Of a stretch of DNA of 64,000 nt, positions 18,201-26,819 are shown piece after piece (positions within the stretch are counted from its first letter, which is position 1; the number at the start of each line of letters is the position of its first letter). The position numbers were made by a program, and so were the translations under genes. Location: assembly GCF_000614065.1 (NCBI RefSeq), contig NZ_BAKG01000007.1, positions 1 to 64,000 of the forward strand, given 5' to 3'. This DNA comes from Prevotella dentasini JCM 15908 (GTDB lineage: Bacteria > Bacteroidota > Bacteroidia > Bacteroidales > Bacteroidaceae). The notes under the pieces were generated by a model that was not told where the DNA came from, searched no databases, and saw only the letters and a list, made by a program, of their open reading frames with translations.

Positions 18201-19015
18201 ATGGAAAAGACGATAGACATAGACAAGATACTGGCAGGAAAGATGGGCGAGAAGGCAAAGTACATGCCCGGCTTCGTCGTCAGATGCTGAAATCGATTGC
18301 CCATGAAGACGAAGTGAACGCATTTCTCTGGGAGAGCCGGCATCTTTCGGGCACGGAATGGCTTGCCGAATGTGTGCGCTACCTGAAGATGACGCTCGAC
18401 ATCGTCGGATTGGAAAACCTGCCCGACAAGAACGACGGGCGTCTCTACACCTTCGTCTCCAACCATCCGCTCGGCGGACAGGACGGTGTCGCACTCGGAT
18501 CTATCATCGGCCAGCACTACGACGGGCGTTTCCGCTACCTTGTCAACGACTTGCTGCTGAACCTGCCGGGCCTGAAACCCGTCAGCATCGGCATCAACAA
18601 GACGGGCAAGCAGAGCCGGGACTTCCCACGGATGGTGGAAGCCGGATTCCAGAGCAACAACCACATACTCATGTTCCCGGCCGGACTGAACAGCCGGAAG
18701 ATAGACGGACAGATTCACGACCTGCCGTGGAAGAAGACTTTCATCAGCAAGAGCGTGGAGTACCGGCGCGATGTTGTCCCCATCCATTTCGGAGGACAAA
18801 ACTCCGAACGCTTCTACCGCATAGCCCGATTCAGCGACCGATACGTCAGAAAGGTGAACATCGCCATGCTCTTTTTGGTCGACGAGATGTACAAGAACGT
18901 AGGAAAGACTTTCCGGGTCGCCATAGGGAAGCCCATCCCATGGCAGACTTTCGACCACTCGAAAACACCGATGGAATGGGCAAAATTTGTAGAAGACCGA
19001 GTCTACGAGCTGTAA
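18201..19015 (+). CDS. glsA: GlsA-like O-acyltransferase (frameshifted in this sequence)
   Basis: The product belongs to the lysophospholipid/glycerol acyltransferase superfamily. With the next gene it resembles the Bacteroides pair that makes glycine lipids: GlsB N-acylates glycine and GlsA adds the second acyl chain to the hydroxyl. The acyltransferase motif appears as SNHPLGGQDG, followed by FPAGLNSRK and the acceptor-side VVPIHFGGQNSERF. It starts at MEKTIDIDKILAGKMGEKAKYMPGF. The frame breaks near 18286, where AGATGCTGAAATCG should read AGATGGCTGAAATCG. One added G gives 271 residues. It is probably membrane-associated and co-transcribed with the next gene (59-bp gap). The substrate is inferred from the gene pair. 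Confidence 0.8.
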
Positions 19016-19074
19016 GACGGATTCGGACAACCACCAGACAGACCGACAAACATAGCACGCAATAAACCGAACGT

Positions 19075-20067
19075 ATGGAAGAAGAGATTATAGCACCTGT
19101 CAGCAAGGAGCTGTTGAAGAGCGAACTGACCCCCGACAGGATGCTTCGGATGACGAACAAGAGCCACAACGAAATTTACATCATATCGGCTCACGAGGCT
19201 CCGAACGTGATGAGCGAAATCGGAAGGCTGCGCGAAATTGCATTCCGCACGGCCGGGGGAGGCACCGGCAAGACCGCCGACATCGACGAGTTCGACACGA
19301 TGGAGGGTTGCTGCAAGCAACTTATCGTGTGGAATCCGGAGGCGGAGGAGATTATCGGAGGCTACCGCTATATCTTCGGAGAGGACTGGCAGTACGACGA
19401 CGAGGGGCAGCCGATACTCGCCACGAGCCACATGTTCCACTTTTCCGACAAGTTTCTCAAGGAGTACGCGCCTTATACGGTAGAGCTAGGACGCTCGTTC
19501 GTGTCGCTCGACTACCAAAATGTGCGCAAGAACGCAAAGAGCATTTTCGCCCTCGACAACCTCTGGGACGGTCTGGGTGCGCTGACAGTGCTCAATCCGC
19601 ACTGCAAATATTTCTTCGGAAAGGTTACCATGTACCCGTCCTACATACGCCGGGGGCGCGACATGATTCTATATTTCCTCAATAAGCACTTCGGCGACAG
19701 GGAGAACCTGATTCTTCCGATAAAGCCGCTCATCATTGAGACTCCCCAAAAGGAACTCGAAAACCTGTTCATGCACGATAATTTCAAGGACGACTACAAG
19801 ATTCTCAACCACGAAATACGACAGCTGGGCTACAATATTCCGCCATTGCTCAACGCCTACATGAACCTTTCGCCTACGATGAAACTCTTCGGCACTGCCA
19901 TCAACTATGGCTTTGGCGATGTCGAGGAGACGGGAATCCTCATTGCCGTGGACGAGATTTTTGAGGAAAAGCGCATCCGCCACATCGAGAGCTTCGTACA
20001 GAAACATCCCGAGGCACTCAACTTCACGAGCGGAGCCAACAACGTCATCTACAAAGACAAACTATAG
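19075..20067 (+). CDS. glsB: GlsB-like N-acyltransferase (GNAT/hemolysin family)
   Basis: The 330-residue protein belongs to the GNAT-fold acyltransferases often annotated as hemolysin or OlsB-like. In Bacteroides the relative GlsB transfers a 3-hydroxy fatty acid to the amino group of glycine. Supporting segments are REIAFRTAGGGTGK (about 51-64), DEFDTMEGCCKQLIVWNPEAEEIIGGYR (about 68-95), a pattern typical of this family, and ELGRSFVSLDYQ (about 138-149). It follows the O-acyltransferase gene and is closed by a terminator. Glycine as substrate is inferred from homologues. Ornithine lipid synthesis is the main alternative. Confidence 0.8.
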   Translation: MEEEIIAPVSKELLKSELTPDRMLRMTNKSHNEIYIISAHEAPNVMSEIGRLREIAFRTAGGGTGKTADIDEFDTMEGCCKQLIVWNPEAEEIIGGYRYIFGEDWQYDDEGQPILATSHMFHFSDKFLKEYAPYTVELGRSFVSLDYQNVRKNAKSIFALDNLWDGLGALTVLNPHCKYFFGKVTMYPSYIRRGRDMILYFLNKHFGDRENLILPIKPLIIETPQKELENLFMHDNFKDDYKILNHEIRQLGYNIPPLLNAYMNLSPTMKLFGTAINYGFGDVEETGILIAVDEIFEEKRIRHIESFVQKHPEALNFTSGANNVIYKDKL

Positions 20068-20080
20068 AAGACGACAAAAG

Positions 20081-20120
20081 AATCGGGCAGGGAAACCGAA
20101 TACGGCTTTCCTGCCCGATT
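20081..20120 (+). terminator. Terminator after glsB
   Basis: An 11-bp stem AATCGGGCAGG/CCTGCCCGATT with further inner pairing (CCG...CGG) lies 14 bp past the stop, followed by GTCGTTCTGTTTTC. It may serve both this gene and the convergent lipoprotein gene. Confidence 0.7.
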
Positions 20121-20194
20121 GTCGTTCTGTTTTCTCTATATATGAGCGGCGGCATGTCCTGACAAAGACATCGTTACGATTGTCCCGGCTTGCG

Positions 20195-20755
20195 CTACTT
20201 CACTTTCTTCATAGACATTTTGCACGACTTCACGTAGCCTTCCGACTCCGCAAAAATAGCATCCGTGAGATCCAGCTCGAGTTTGTTTTTATTGAGGGCA
20301 AGGACTTTGAGAGTCTGAGGCTGCTCGCCAGAGTGAGTGATAACGAGCTTTCCATCCATCAGGATGTAGCTGCCGCTGTCTAAGAACTTCCAGTTTCCGT
20401 CCGTGTACTCGTAGGTATCAAAGTGTCCGTCGTCCTTGAACTCAGCACGGGCATAGATAACCGACATAGGTTCCATGTCGGCTCCAAAGCTTTCAAGAGG
20501 GACTTTCATGCCGTTCATGTACGCAACAATGAGTCCGTTCTCTACCTTAAAGTCGACGCTTAGGCCCATCCCGACATTGGGAACATCAATAACCATATTG
20601 GCTTTCTCCAGTTCCCACGTGCCGATAATGGAAGTTTTCTGCTGATCAACGGGATTATCCGGATCGTCATTGTCGTCTCCGCAGGAGGTCAGGGTGAATA
20701 CGCCTGCCAGCAAAAGCAGCATCCACAGAGCGTGGCAAGTAATGATTTTCTTCAT
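20195..20755 (-). CDS. Lipocalin-like secreted lipoprotein
   Basis: This 186-residue protein has a type II signal peptide (lipobox LTSC, cysteine at about 25) followed by an acidic spacer GDDNDDPDN. That spacer fits the surface-export signals reported for Bacteroidetes lipoproteins. The mature part opens with IIGTWELEKANM and has an alternating strand pattern like the small lipocalin-like families of this phylum (DUF5004/DUF4923 type), ending CKMSMKKVK. It has its own promoter and stands alone. No ligand can be inferred. Confidence 0.75.
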   Translation of the reverse strand: MKKIITCHALWMLLLLAGVFTLTSCGDDNDDPDNPVDQQKTSIIGTWELEKANMVIDVPNVGMGLSVDFKVENGLIVAYMNGMKVPLESFGADMEPMSVIYARAEFKDDGHFDTYEYTDGNWKFLDSGSYILMDGKLVITHSGEQPQTLKVLALNKNKLELDLTDAIFAESEGYVKSCKMSMKKVK

Positions 20756-20790
20756 AACAATATTAGTTTAACATTTTCATATTATTGCGA

Positions 20791-20823
20791 CAAAGATATG
20801 GAAAATATTTTATTTCGGACAAA
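20791..20823 (-). promoter_or_regulatory. Promoter of the lipoprotein gene
   Basis: On the minus strand TTTG, 21 bp, then TATCTTTG lies 36 bp before the start codon and matches the phylum consensus. Confidence 0.7.
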
Positions 20824-20868
20824 AAAAGCCGAATAAAACTTACATTTGGCGTATTTGAAACGATTTTC

Positions 20869-20899
20869 TTGGCATTCTCGCTCCATTATATTACTTTTG
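20869..20899 (+). promoter_or_regulatory. Promoter of the flippase gene
   Basis: TTG, 20 bp, then TACTTTTG matches the phylum consensus. The predicted leader before the ATG at 21010 is about 105 nt. Confidence 0.7.
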
Positions 20900-21009
20900 C
20901 AGGTCAATACAAGGGATGAGAAAAGAGGCTTCCAGACTATCTTTCCGCACGGCTATGTGGCGGTATGGAAAGGAGACAGCGCATCTTCTAAACCTTGAAT
21001 ATAGGGAAA

Positions 21010-22458
21010 ATGGGACAAGAAACACTGAAGGACAAGACGGCAAAGGGACTGTTCTGGGGCGCGTTGAACAATGGAACAATGCAGCTCCTCAACATTGTGA
21101 TAGGCGTATTCCTCGCCCGGCTGCTCTCGCCTGACGACTACGGACTGGTGGGCATGCTCGCTGTATTCACGGCCGTGGCCGGCGCATTGCAGGAAAGCGG
21201 CTTCACCTCGGCATTGGCCAATATGGAACGCCCGTCAGACAACGACTATAACGCTGTCTTCTGGTTCAGCACGCTCGTCGGTTGGGTCTCCTACATCGTT
21301 CTTTTCTTCTCTGCGCCATTGATAGCCGGCTTCTTTCACCACGCGGAACTCATCGATTTATCGCGCTTTATCTTCGTCTCGCTGCTCTTTTCTTCAATAG
21401 GCACCACTCCGGCAGCCTATCTTTTCAAGAACATGATGGTCAGGGAGACGACGCTTCTCCGCGTTTCTTCGCTGACAATATCGGGCATTGTCGGCATCGT
21501 CTTGGCTTTCCGGGGCTACGCCTATTGGAGTCTGGCATGGCAGCAGGTGCTTTATATCATGCTGACGAGCCTCGGCCGATTCTTCATTATTCCGTGGCGG
21601 CCGTCTTTCCACATTGACTTCACACCTGTGCGTACCATGTTCTCATTCTCGTACAAGATTCTTATTACCACCGTCGTGAACACCTTGAGCCAGAATATCC
21701 TCACGTTCATCTTCGGACGTCTCTATCCGGCAAAGGCAGTGGGCAACTTCTCACAGGCCTTCAAGTGGGACACGATGGCCAGCACCTTCGTTTCGGGCAC
21801 AATAGCACAGGTTGCCCAACCCGTATTGGTGGAGGTTAACGACGACAAGGAGCGTCAGACGAACGTCTTCCGAAAGATGTTGCGCTTCACGGCGTTTCTT
21901 GCTTTCCCCGCGATGTTCGGACTTTCGATGGTTTCACGTGAGTTTATCGTTCTTCTGATTTCCGACAAATGGACAGACAGCATCCCGCTTCTGCGTATTC
22001 TCTGCGTTAGCGGCGCGTTCCTGCCCTTCTATACCATGTACCAAAACCTCATTATCAGCCGCGGCAAGTCGGCCGTCTACATGTGGTGTACCATCGCCCT
22101 GATAGTGGCACAGACAGCTTTTGTCGTCGCCTGCTACCGGGAGGGCATCGTCCTGATGGTCTCCGCTTATACCGCAATCACCATTCTCTGGCTCTTTGTC
22201 TGGCAGTATTTTGCCGGAAAGGAGACAGGACTGCGCCTCCGGGATGTGCTAAAGGACATCTGCCCATACCTGTTCGCATCGGCAGCAGTGATGTTCTTAA
22301 CCTATTTTTCTACCGATTTCATCGAAAATCTATTGCTGCTTTTAGTGGCAAGAGTAGCCTTGGCAACCACCCTCTACTTCACCATAATGAAGTTGGCAGG
22401 CTCTAAAATCTTAGTGGAATGTATGAACTACCTGCACCGGAAAGGAAAAAGGAAATAA
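21010..22458 (+). CDS. Wzx-type oligosaccharide flippase
   Basis: The 482-residue product is a polytopic membrane protein of the MOP/polysaccharide-biosynthesis superfamily. It probably flips undecaprenyl-linked glycans across the inner membrane. It opens with LKDKTAKGLFWGALNNG, a common start in this family, followed by the first helix with FLARLLSPDDYGLVGML. About 12-14 helices follow, with a cytoplasmic loop at GRLYPAKAVGNFSQAFKWDTM. I choose the ATG at 21010. The frame extends five codons upstream only with a TTG start. It faces the convergent glycosyltransferase operon, so a joint role in surface glycan assembly is likely. Confidence 0.88.
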   Translation: MGQETLKDKTAKGLFWGALNNGTMQLLNIVIGVFLARLLSPDDYGLVGMLAVFTAVAGALQESGFTSALANMERPSDNDYNAVFWFSTLVGWVSYIVLFFSAPLIAGFFHHAELIDLSRFIFVSLLFSSIGTTPAAYLFKNMMVRETTLLRVSSLTISGIVGIVLAFRGYAYWSLAWQQVLYIMLTSLGRFFIIPWRPSFHIDFTPVRTMFSFSYKILITTVVNTLSQNILTFIFGRLYPAKAVGNFSQAFKWDTMASTFVSGTIAQVAQPVLVEVNDDKERQTNVFRKMLRFTAFLAFPAMFGLSMVSREFIVLLISDKWTDSIPLLRILCVSGAFLPFYTMYQNLIISRGKSAVYMWCTIALIVAQTAFVVACYREGIVLMVSAYTAITILWLFVWQYFAGKETGLRLRDVLKDICPYLFASAAVMFLTYFSTDFIENLLLLLVARVALATTLYFTIMKLAGSKILVECMNYLHRKGKRK

Positions 22459-22575
22459 TCATATTAAAGAAGTGGCAGGAACAAAATGCCCGTATGCTCC
22501 TCCTATTCCCAAGAAACGGTCAACCCGTCTACTCATTCACTTGCCAGCACACCGACCCTTTCTCCTGCCAGTCCA

Positions 22576-23538
22576 TCAACTTTGGCGATACATATACAGC
22601 TGCATGACAGGATAGAGAAAGGCTCTCAGCTTCTTGACGATGCCTCCTCCCTCGGTTTGGAACAACTGCCGTGAGTGCCGGACAAGAAGGATTTGCAAGC
22701 GGACGAAGTCGAGCGGAGTATCTGAAACCTCCCTTCTCATCATCTTTTTTGCCTCGATGAAATCGGCTGTTTCCGCATTGATATATTCCAACAATGCCAA
22801 CTTCCCCCGATAAATAGGCACAGCCACCGACCTCGCTTCGCGGTAATGACGGATTCCCCACAAGAGTTCGTGCAGGCCGTTCCGCCATGAGGGCAGACTG
22901 CGCCTGTAATCCTTGTAGGTCGTGGCAGCAGTATGGCGGCGGAAGTTGACCAAGACGAACGGGGTAAAAACCAGACTATCGTATGCGGAAGCAATAATAC
23001 AGAGAACCGCATCGTACATCGTAATCCTGTAAACTGGATGGCTCAGCGGAGGGAGTTCCGCAAGCAGGCTGCGCCGGAACAGCAGAGTGTGTCCGGGAAG
23101 ACAAAGGAACAGCATGCGGAAGATGCTCGTATTGTGTACCCGGTCGTCGAAATGGGCAAACGAACCATCCGAGGAGAACGAACGCGAGAGGCCGCTGCAC
23201 ATCATCTTGTCTCCAATGGCATCCATCTGAAGGGCAATCTTGTCGTTCTCCCACACGTCGTCCTGATCACAGATGGCGATATAGTCGCCCGTCGTCCGTG
23301 CCATAGCGGAAAGAAAATTCCCGTTAACCCCGTGTTCCTCTTCATTCCTATAGAGCTTGAAAATACTATTCTGACTTTGATATTCTTCCAGTATCTCCCA
23401 TGTTTCGTCGGTAGAATAGTCATCCTGCACGATAATTTCGTGAACCGGATAAGACTGACGGAGGAGGGAGTCGAGCTGTGCCCGCAGATATTTGGCACCA
23501 TTGTAGGTGCAGAGAACGATAGAAACGGTTGGATTCAT
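22576..23538 (-). CDS. Family 2 glycosyltransferase
   Basis: The 320-residue enzyme is a GT-A fold family 2 transferase acting at the cytoplasmic face of the membrane. It opens with VSIVLCTYNGAKYLRAQLDSLL, then EIIVQDDYSTDETWEIL (about 35-51) and the metal-binding region CDQDDVWENDK (about 93-103). The last 100 residues have no clear catalytic motif and may contact the membrane. It is the third gene of a minus-strand operon, 4 bp after the second GT-C-like gene. Donor and acceptor are unknown. Confidence 0.9.
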   Translation of the reverse strand: MNPTVSIVLCTYNGAKYLRAQLDSLLRQSYPVHEIIVQDDYSTDETWEILEEYQSQNSIFKLYRNEEEHGVNGNFLSAMARTTGDYIAICDQDDVWENDKIALQMDAIGDKMMCSGLSRSFSSDGSFAHFDDRVHNTSIFRMLFLCLPGHTLLFRRSLLAELPPLSHPVYRITMYDAVLCIIASAYDSLVFTPFVLVNFRRHTAATTYKDYRRSLPSWRNGLHELLWGIRHYREARSVAVPIYRGKLALLEYINAETADFIEAKKMMRREVSDTPLDFVRLQILLVRHSRQLFQTEGGGIVKKLRAFLYPVMQLYMYRQS

Positions 23539-23542
23539 AAGC

Positions 23543-24970
23543 CTATGTGTAGAGGGTATTGACTAATAATGATGTATTATAGATAGCCAGATAAAGGGCA
23601 ATAAGCACGATGAAACCGTCCAAAACAAGTCGCTTTCGCCCAGTCGCAGCACGCAACAGGAATCCCAGACTGACAGGAATGACGTATGCCCAGTGGGCTG
23701 TCATAATGTAGATTTCGTTGATGCCGAAGCCCAGTCCTAAATGGAGCACCATATCAAGGGCAAAGAACGAGAATGTCAACCAAAGCAACCGACTTTTGCG
23801 CCCAGCCCACACCCCTGCGGCAAAAAGGAGAAAGAGCAGGGCCTCAACGACATAGTTGAATATCCAATTATAGCGGACGACAACGGGACGGTCGCGCATC
23901 ACGTCGTCCAAGGCGTGTTGCTGATGCAGCTGCAGCGACTCCCCGAAAAGATTCTCTACCACCGTGGTGAGACGGGAGGTAGACATATCAGTCCAGTTCA
24001 GGAACCTTTTGCGACTGATAGGTTCTCCGGCATGGGCATGTTGTGGCTCTTTCGCTTTCTCACGAAGCACTTTTTTCCGATGATTCCGCCATATTTGGTT
24101 AAAAGCCCTTGCCTGCCCGGCATTGTCGCTGACCGTCGTCGTATCCCTGAAGCGAGACAGCATCAGTGCCTTTTCGGCCCTCACGGCCTTCGAGCGTGCC
24201 ACCTTTTGCGCACGAACGCCGTCTGCCACAAACGTGTTGTATTCCCATTCACCGAATCCCCATATCGCTGCTGCAGGCAGAAGCACGGCAAGGAGAAGAT
24301 GGCCGGGACGGAAAAAATGCTTTCCGTTGCTGAAAAGACTGGCGAGAAATGCCTTCATCCCATTGTTGAGCGACACGCCTGCCGTCAGGAGAAAGAAGAG
24401 AACGGTCTGCCATTTCGTCATCCGCCTGCCTTCCTTCATCTGTTTTCCCGTTATATAAATAACCAGCAGAAGCAGGAAAAGGGAAACGACAAAATGGTCG
24501 GGCGACACGGCTGCCAGCATAATATATGCAAAGGAGAAAAGCAGGAAAGCCAGTATCACCGCCTCGCCCAAGGCTATCCCGACGAGTTCCCTGCCTATCC
24601 GAATCATCAGGACAAAGGCATAGAACGAACAGAACAACAGAATGGCAGCCACGATGAATTGGGCAAAATTTACGCCTGTAGCATAAATCAGCCCCCGATT
24701 GAGCAGATAGAAAGGATAGTACAGGAAGGCCAGCAACGGATGCCGGTTGACATCGAAAGCCGTACTCCAGTCGGAGACGACGCAATAGGTCAGGGGGTCG
24801 AAGCCCGAAATGTGGAATCCGTCGATGAAGGTCTTGCGGTAGTCTGTTACCACCTTTGAGAAAGCAGGATAATACTTTCCTATGACAAGTGCCTGCAAAA
24901 CCACCTGCCAAAGCAGAAACAGGCCGGCCGCCCAACGCTCCTCTCTCCTTATGCTAAGAAAACCTCTCAT
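23543..24970 (-). CDS. GT-C-like polytopic membrane protein (paralogue 2)
   Basis: The 475-residue product has about ten membrane helices. Its ATG overlaps the stop of the upstream paralogue (ATGA), which fixes the start at MRGFLSIRREERWAAG. The first extracytoplasmic loop contains DWSTAFDVNRHPLLAFLYYP. A conserved acidic/HPL arrangement after the first helix is reminiscent of GT-C glycosyltransferases that use lipid-linked sugars. I recall a Bacteroidales family named DUF6080 with this appearance but cannot confirm it. It shares the N-terminal REERW, the HPL loop and the C-terminal GFGINEIYIMTAHWAYVIPVSLGF with its neighbour. Confidence 0.7.
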   Translation of the reverse strand: MRGFLSIRREERWAAGLFLLWQVVLQALVIGKYYPAFSKVVTDYRKTFIDGFHISGFDPLTYCVVSDWSTAFDVNRHPLLAFLYYPFYLLNRGLIYATGVNFAQFIVAAILLFCSFYAFVLMIRIGRELVGIALGEAVILAFLLFSFAYIMLAAVSPDHFVVSLFLLLLVIYITGKQMKEGRRMTKWQTVLFFLLTAGVSLNNGMKAFLASLFSNGKHFFRPGHLLLAVLLPAAAIWGFGEWEYNTFVADGVRAQKVARSKAVRAEKALMLSRFRDTTTVSDNAGQARAFNQIWRNHRKKVLREKAKEPQHAHAGEPISRKRFLNWTDMSTSRLTTVVENLFGESLQLHQQHALDDVMRDRPVVVRYNWIFNYVVEALLFLLFAAGVWAGRKSRLLWLTFSFFALDMVLHLGLGFGINEIYIMTAHWAYVIPVSLGFLLRAATGRKRLVLDGFIVLIALYLAIYNTSLLVNTLYT

Positions 24971-26316
24971 TTCAGCAGGTACATCGCTATTAGTCCGCCA
25001 TTGTAAATCCACAGATAGGCGGTCAAAAATATCAGAATCCATCGGAAAATACGCTGTGGCGTATAGGCAAGAACACGCTGGATATAGCCGAATGACACTG
25101 GAATGATGAACGCCCAGCCTGCCGTCATGATATAGACCTCGTTGATGCCGAAGCCCAGAACTAGATGAAGCGTAAGGTCGCAGACAAACCACGAGAGCAA
25201 CATCAGGAAGAAACGCTGCCGGAAACTGAAGAGAATACCGACCAAGAAGAGCAGGACTATCAGCCCCTCAACGACGTAATTGGCAATCCAGCTATACTGA
25301 ACGAAGACGGGCCGGTCCCACGAAACATCCTTCAGCAAATACTCCTGATGGAGCTGGATGGACTCCCCGAAGAAGTTTTCCACCAGTGTCGTGCCTCGCG
25401 GAGTAGATATATCCATCAGTTTCCCGATAGCTCCGTCTCCGGCAGGCTTCCCCGTGTGCGCCTTCATCCAGTCGTCGCGCATCTTGGTGCGGGCCTCCAC
25501 CTTCTTGGCATCCTTCTTCTTGTTCACCTTCTCTATGTTGTGGATAACTGCCTGCTGAGGCACTTCCAACAGATAATATTGCGACTGCTGAATACCAAGC
25601 AGCAGGAGGAAAGGCAGGACAACGCCTACAAGAAGATACTTCCACGTGAAAAAACGCCTGCCGTTGGCAAACAATCCGGCAAGCAACGTCTTTGCTCCGT
25701 TGGACGTGGCCATCCCTGCCGTGAAGAACGTCAGCACAAGCGACTGCCATGCACCGAGCATCCGCCCCTTTTTCATCTTCATCCCGACAATGTAAAGCGT
25801 CATGGCAAGCAGCATCAGCGAGATAATGAAATGGTCGGGAACCATCGTCGGCACCAACACGTGGGCAAAAGAGAAAAGCAGGAGGGTCAATATCGTGGCA
25901 TCGCACCGCTTCAGCTCCATCACTTCACGGAATACCCGATACATGAAGACCACCGCATAGAGAGCCGAAAAAACGATGATGGCCGCCATGAAATAGACGG
26001 CAAAGTTCATCCCGACAGCATCTATGAGCCAGTGGTTGAGCAGGTAGAGCGGATAGAGAAAGGTAAGATAGAGCGGATGGCGGATAGTCTCGAAGTGGAT
26101 GCGCATGCCCGATATGGTTATCCACGACCAGTTGTCGTAGCCCGACATGCGGAAGTTCTTGGTAAAGATAGTCCAGAATCCTCCGTGCGCTCCCATTGTA
26201 TAGACATGGTAATGGCTGGCAATGAGCAGGGCGTTGAACCCCACAAACACTGCCAGCAGGACCAATGCCAGCCACCGTTCTTCTTTCTTTATCTTGAAAA
26301 TATCAAATAACGACAT
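24967..26316 (-). CDS. GT-C-like polytopic membrane protein (paralogue 1)
   Basis: This 449-residue membrane protein is the first gene of the operon. It starts MSLFDIFKIKKEERWLAL and has about ten helices. Its first loop reads YDNWSWITISGMRIHFETIRHPLYLTF and its C-terminal half contains GFGINEVYIMTAGWAFIIPVSFGY, both matching the downstream paralogue. A charged loop at about 265-300 (KVNKKKDAKKVEARTKMRDDW) is likely cytoplasmic or periplasmic. The pair arose by tandem duplication. A role in adding sugars to a surface glycan is inferred from fold resemblance and from the nearby GT2 and flippase genes. Confidence 0.7.
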   Translation of the reverse strand: MSLFDIFKIKKEERWLALVLLAVFVGFNALLIASHYHVYTMGAHGGFWTIFTKNFRMSGYDNWSWITISGMRIHFETIRHPLYLTFLYPLYLLNHWLIDAVGMNFAVYFMAAIIVFSALYAVVFMYRVFREVMELKRCDATILTLLLFSFAHVLVPTMVPDHFIISLMLLAMTLYIVGMKMKKGRMLGAWQSLVLTFFTAGMATSNGAKTLLAGLFANGRRFFTWKYLLVGVVLPFLLLLGIQQSQYYLLEVPQQAVIHNIEKVNKKKDAKKVEARTKMRDDWMKAHTGKPAGDGAIGKLMDISTPRGTTLVENFFGESIQLHQEYLLKDVSWDRPVFVQYSWIANYVVEGLIVLLFLVGILFSFRQRFFLMLLSWFVCDLTLHLVLGFGINEVYIMTAGWAFIIPVSFGYIQRVLAYTPQRIFRWILIFLTAYLWIYNGGLIAMYLLK

Positions 26317-26340
26317 CCTTCATCTATAGATTTGTCCGTG

Positions 26341-26372
26341 CAAAGATACGAATTTAGAGAGACCCGACCAAA
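26341..26372 (-). promoter_or_regulatory. Promoter of the GT-C/GT2 operon
   Basis: On the minus strand TTTG, 20 bp, then TATCTTTG ends 25 bp before the first start codon. This is a close consensus match. Confidence 0.75.
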
Positions 26373-26819
26373 AGAATATGGGAGTATCGGAGCGGAAACG
26401 GCTCCGTCGGGCAGACAGCCCCGTCCTGCGCATCCTTTCCGGAGAACCAGTCCCCGTGAAGATTTCCATCCGCTGCAACACGAGCTTTGCATAGGGAGAG
26501 CCTCCGGCAATGCAAGGAGAAGACAGCGTCTTCGTTCCATTCCTTTCGGGGAACAAATCCAAACGGGCACTTTCGCAAAACAAAAATGCCCGTTTCGTGT
26601 GGTCAAAGTGCCCGTTTCATGGTGCGAAAGCGGCACTTTCATATTTTGAACTTGAAGAGGGGATTGCCTGCAACAGAAGCTGCCTGCTTTCCGCGTACCC
26701 GACGGCAGCATGTTTCATGGTCATAAAACGGCAACGGGCACGCACCCTGCGTGGTGCATGCCCGTCGTATGGACGCGTGGCCCGGCCCTTTCGGGGCAGG
26801 CGCAGATTCGTCCCGATGC
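26373..26819. other. Intergenic region between rseP and the GT-C operon
   Basis: About 450 bp carry no gene that I can support. The short open frames are built from the repeat block at 26561-26640 and from proline/arginine-rich shadow translation. A G/C-rich stretch from about 26745 to 26815 may terminate rseP transcription, but no clear hairpin with a T-tract was found. Confidence 0.45.
26561..26640. repeat. GGCACTTTCG-family repeat cluster
   Basis: Four half-sites occur in 80 bp: AAACGGGCACTTTCG, ATGCCCGTTTCG, AAAGTGCCCGTTTCAT and GAAAGCGGCACTTTCA, in alternating orientation, so several hairpins can form. AAAGTGCCCGTTTCAT is identical to part of the element at 39.9 kb. Confidence 0.65.
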
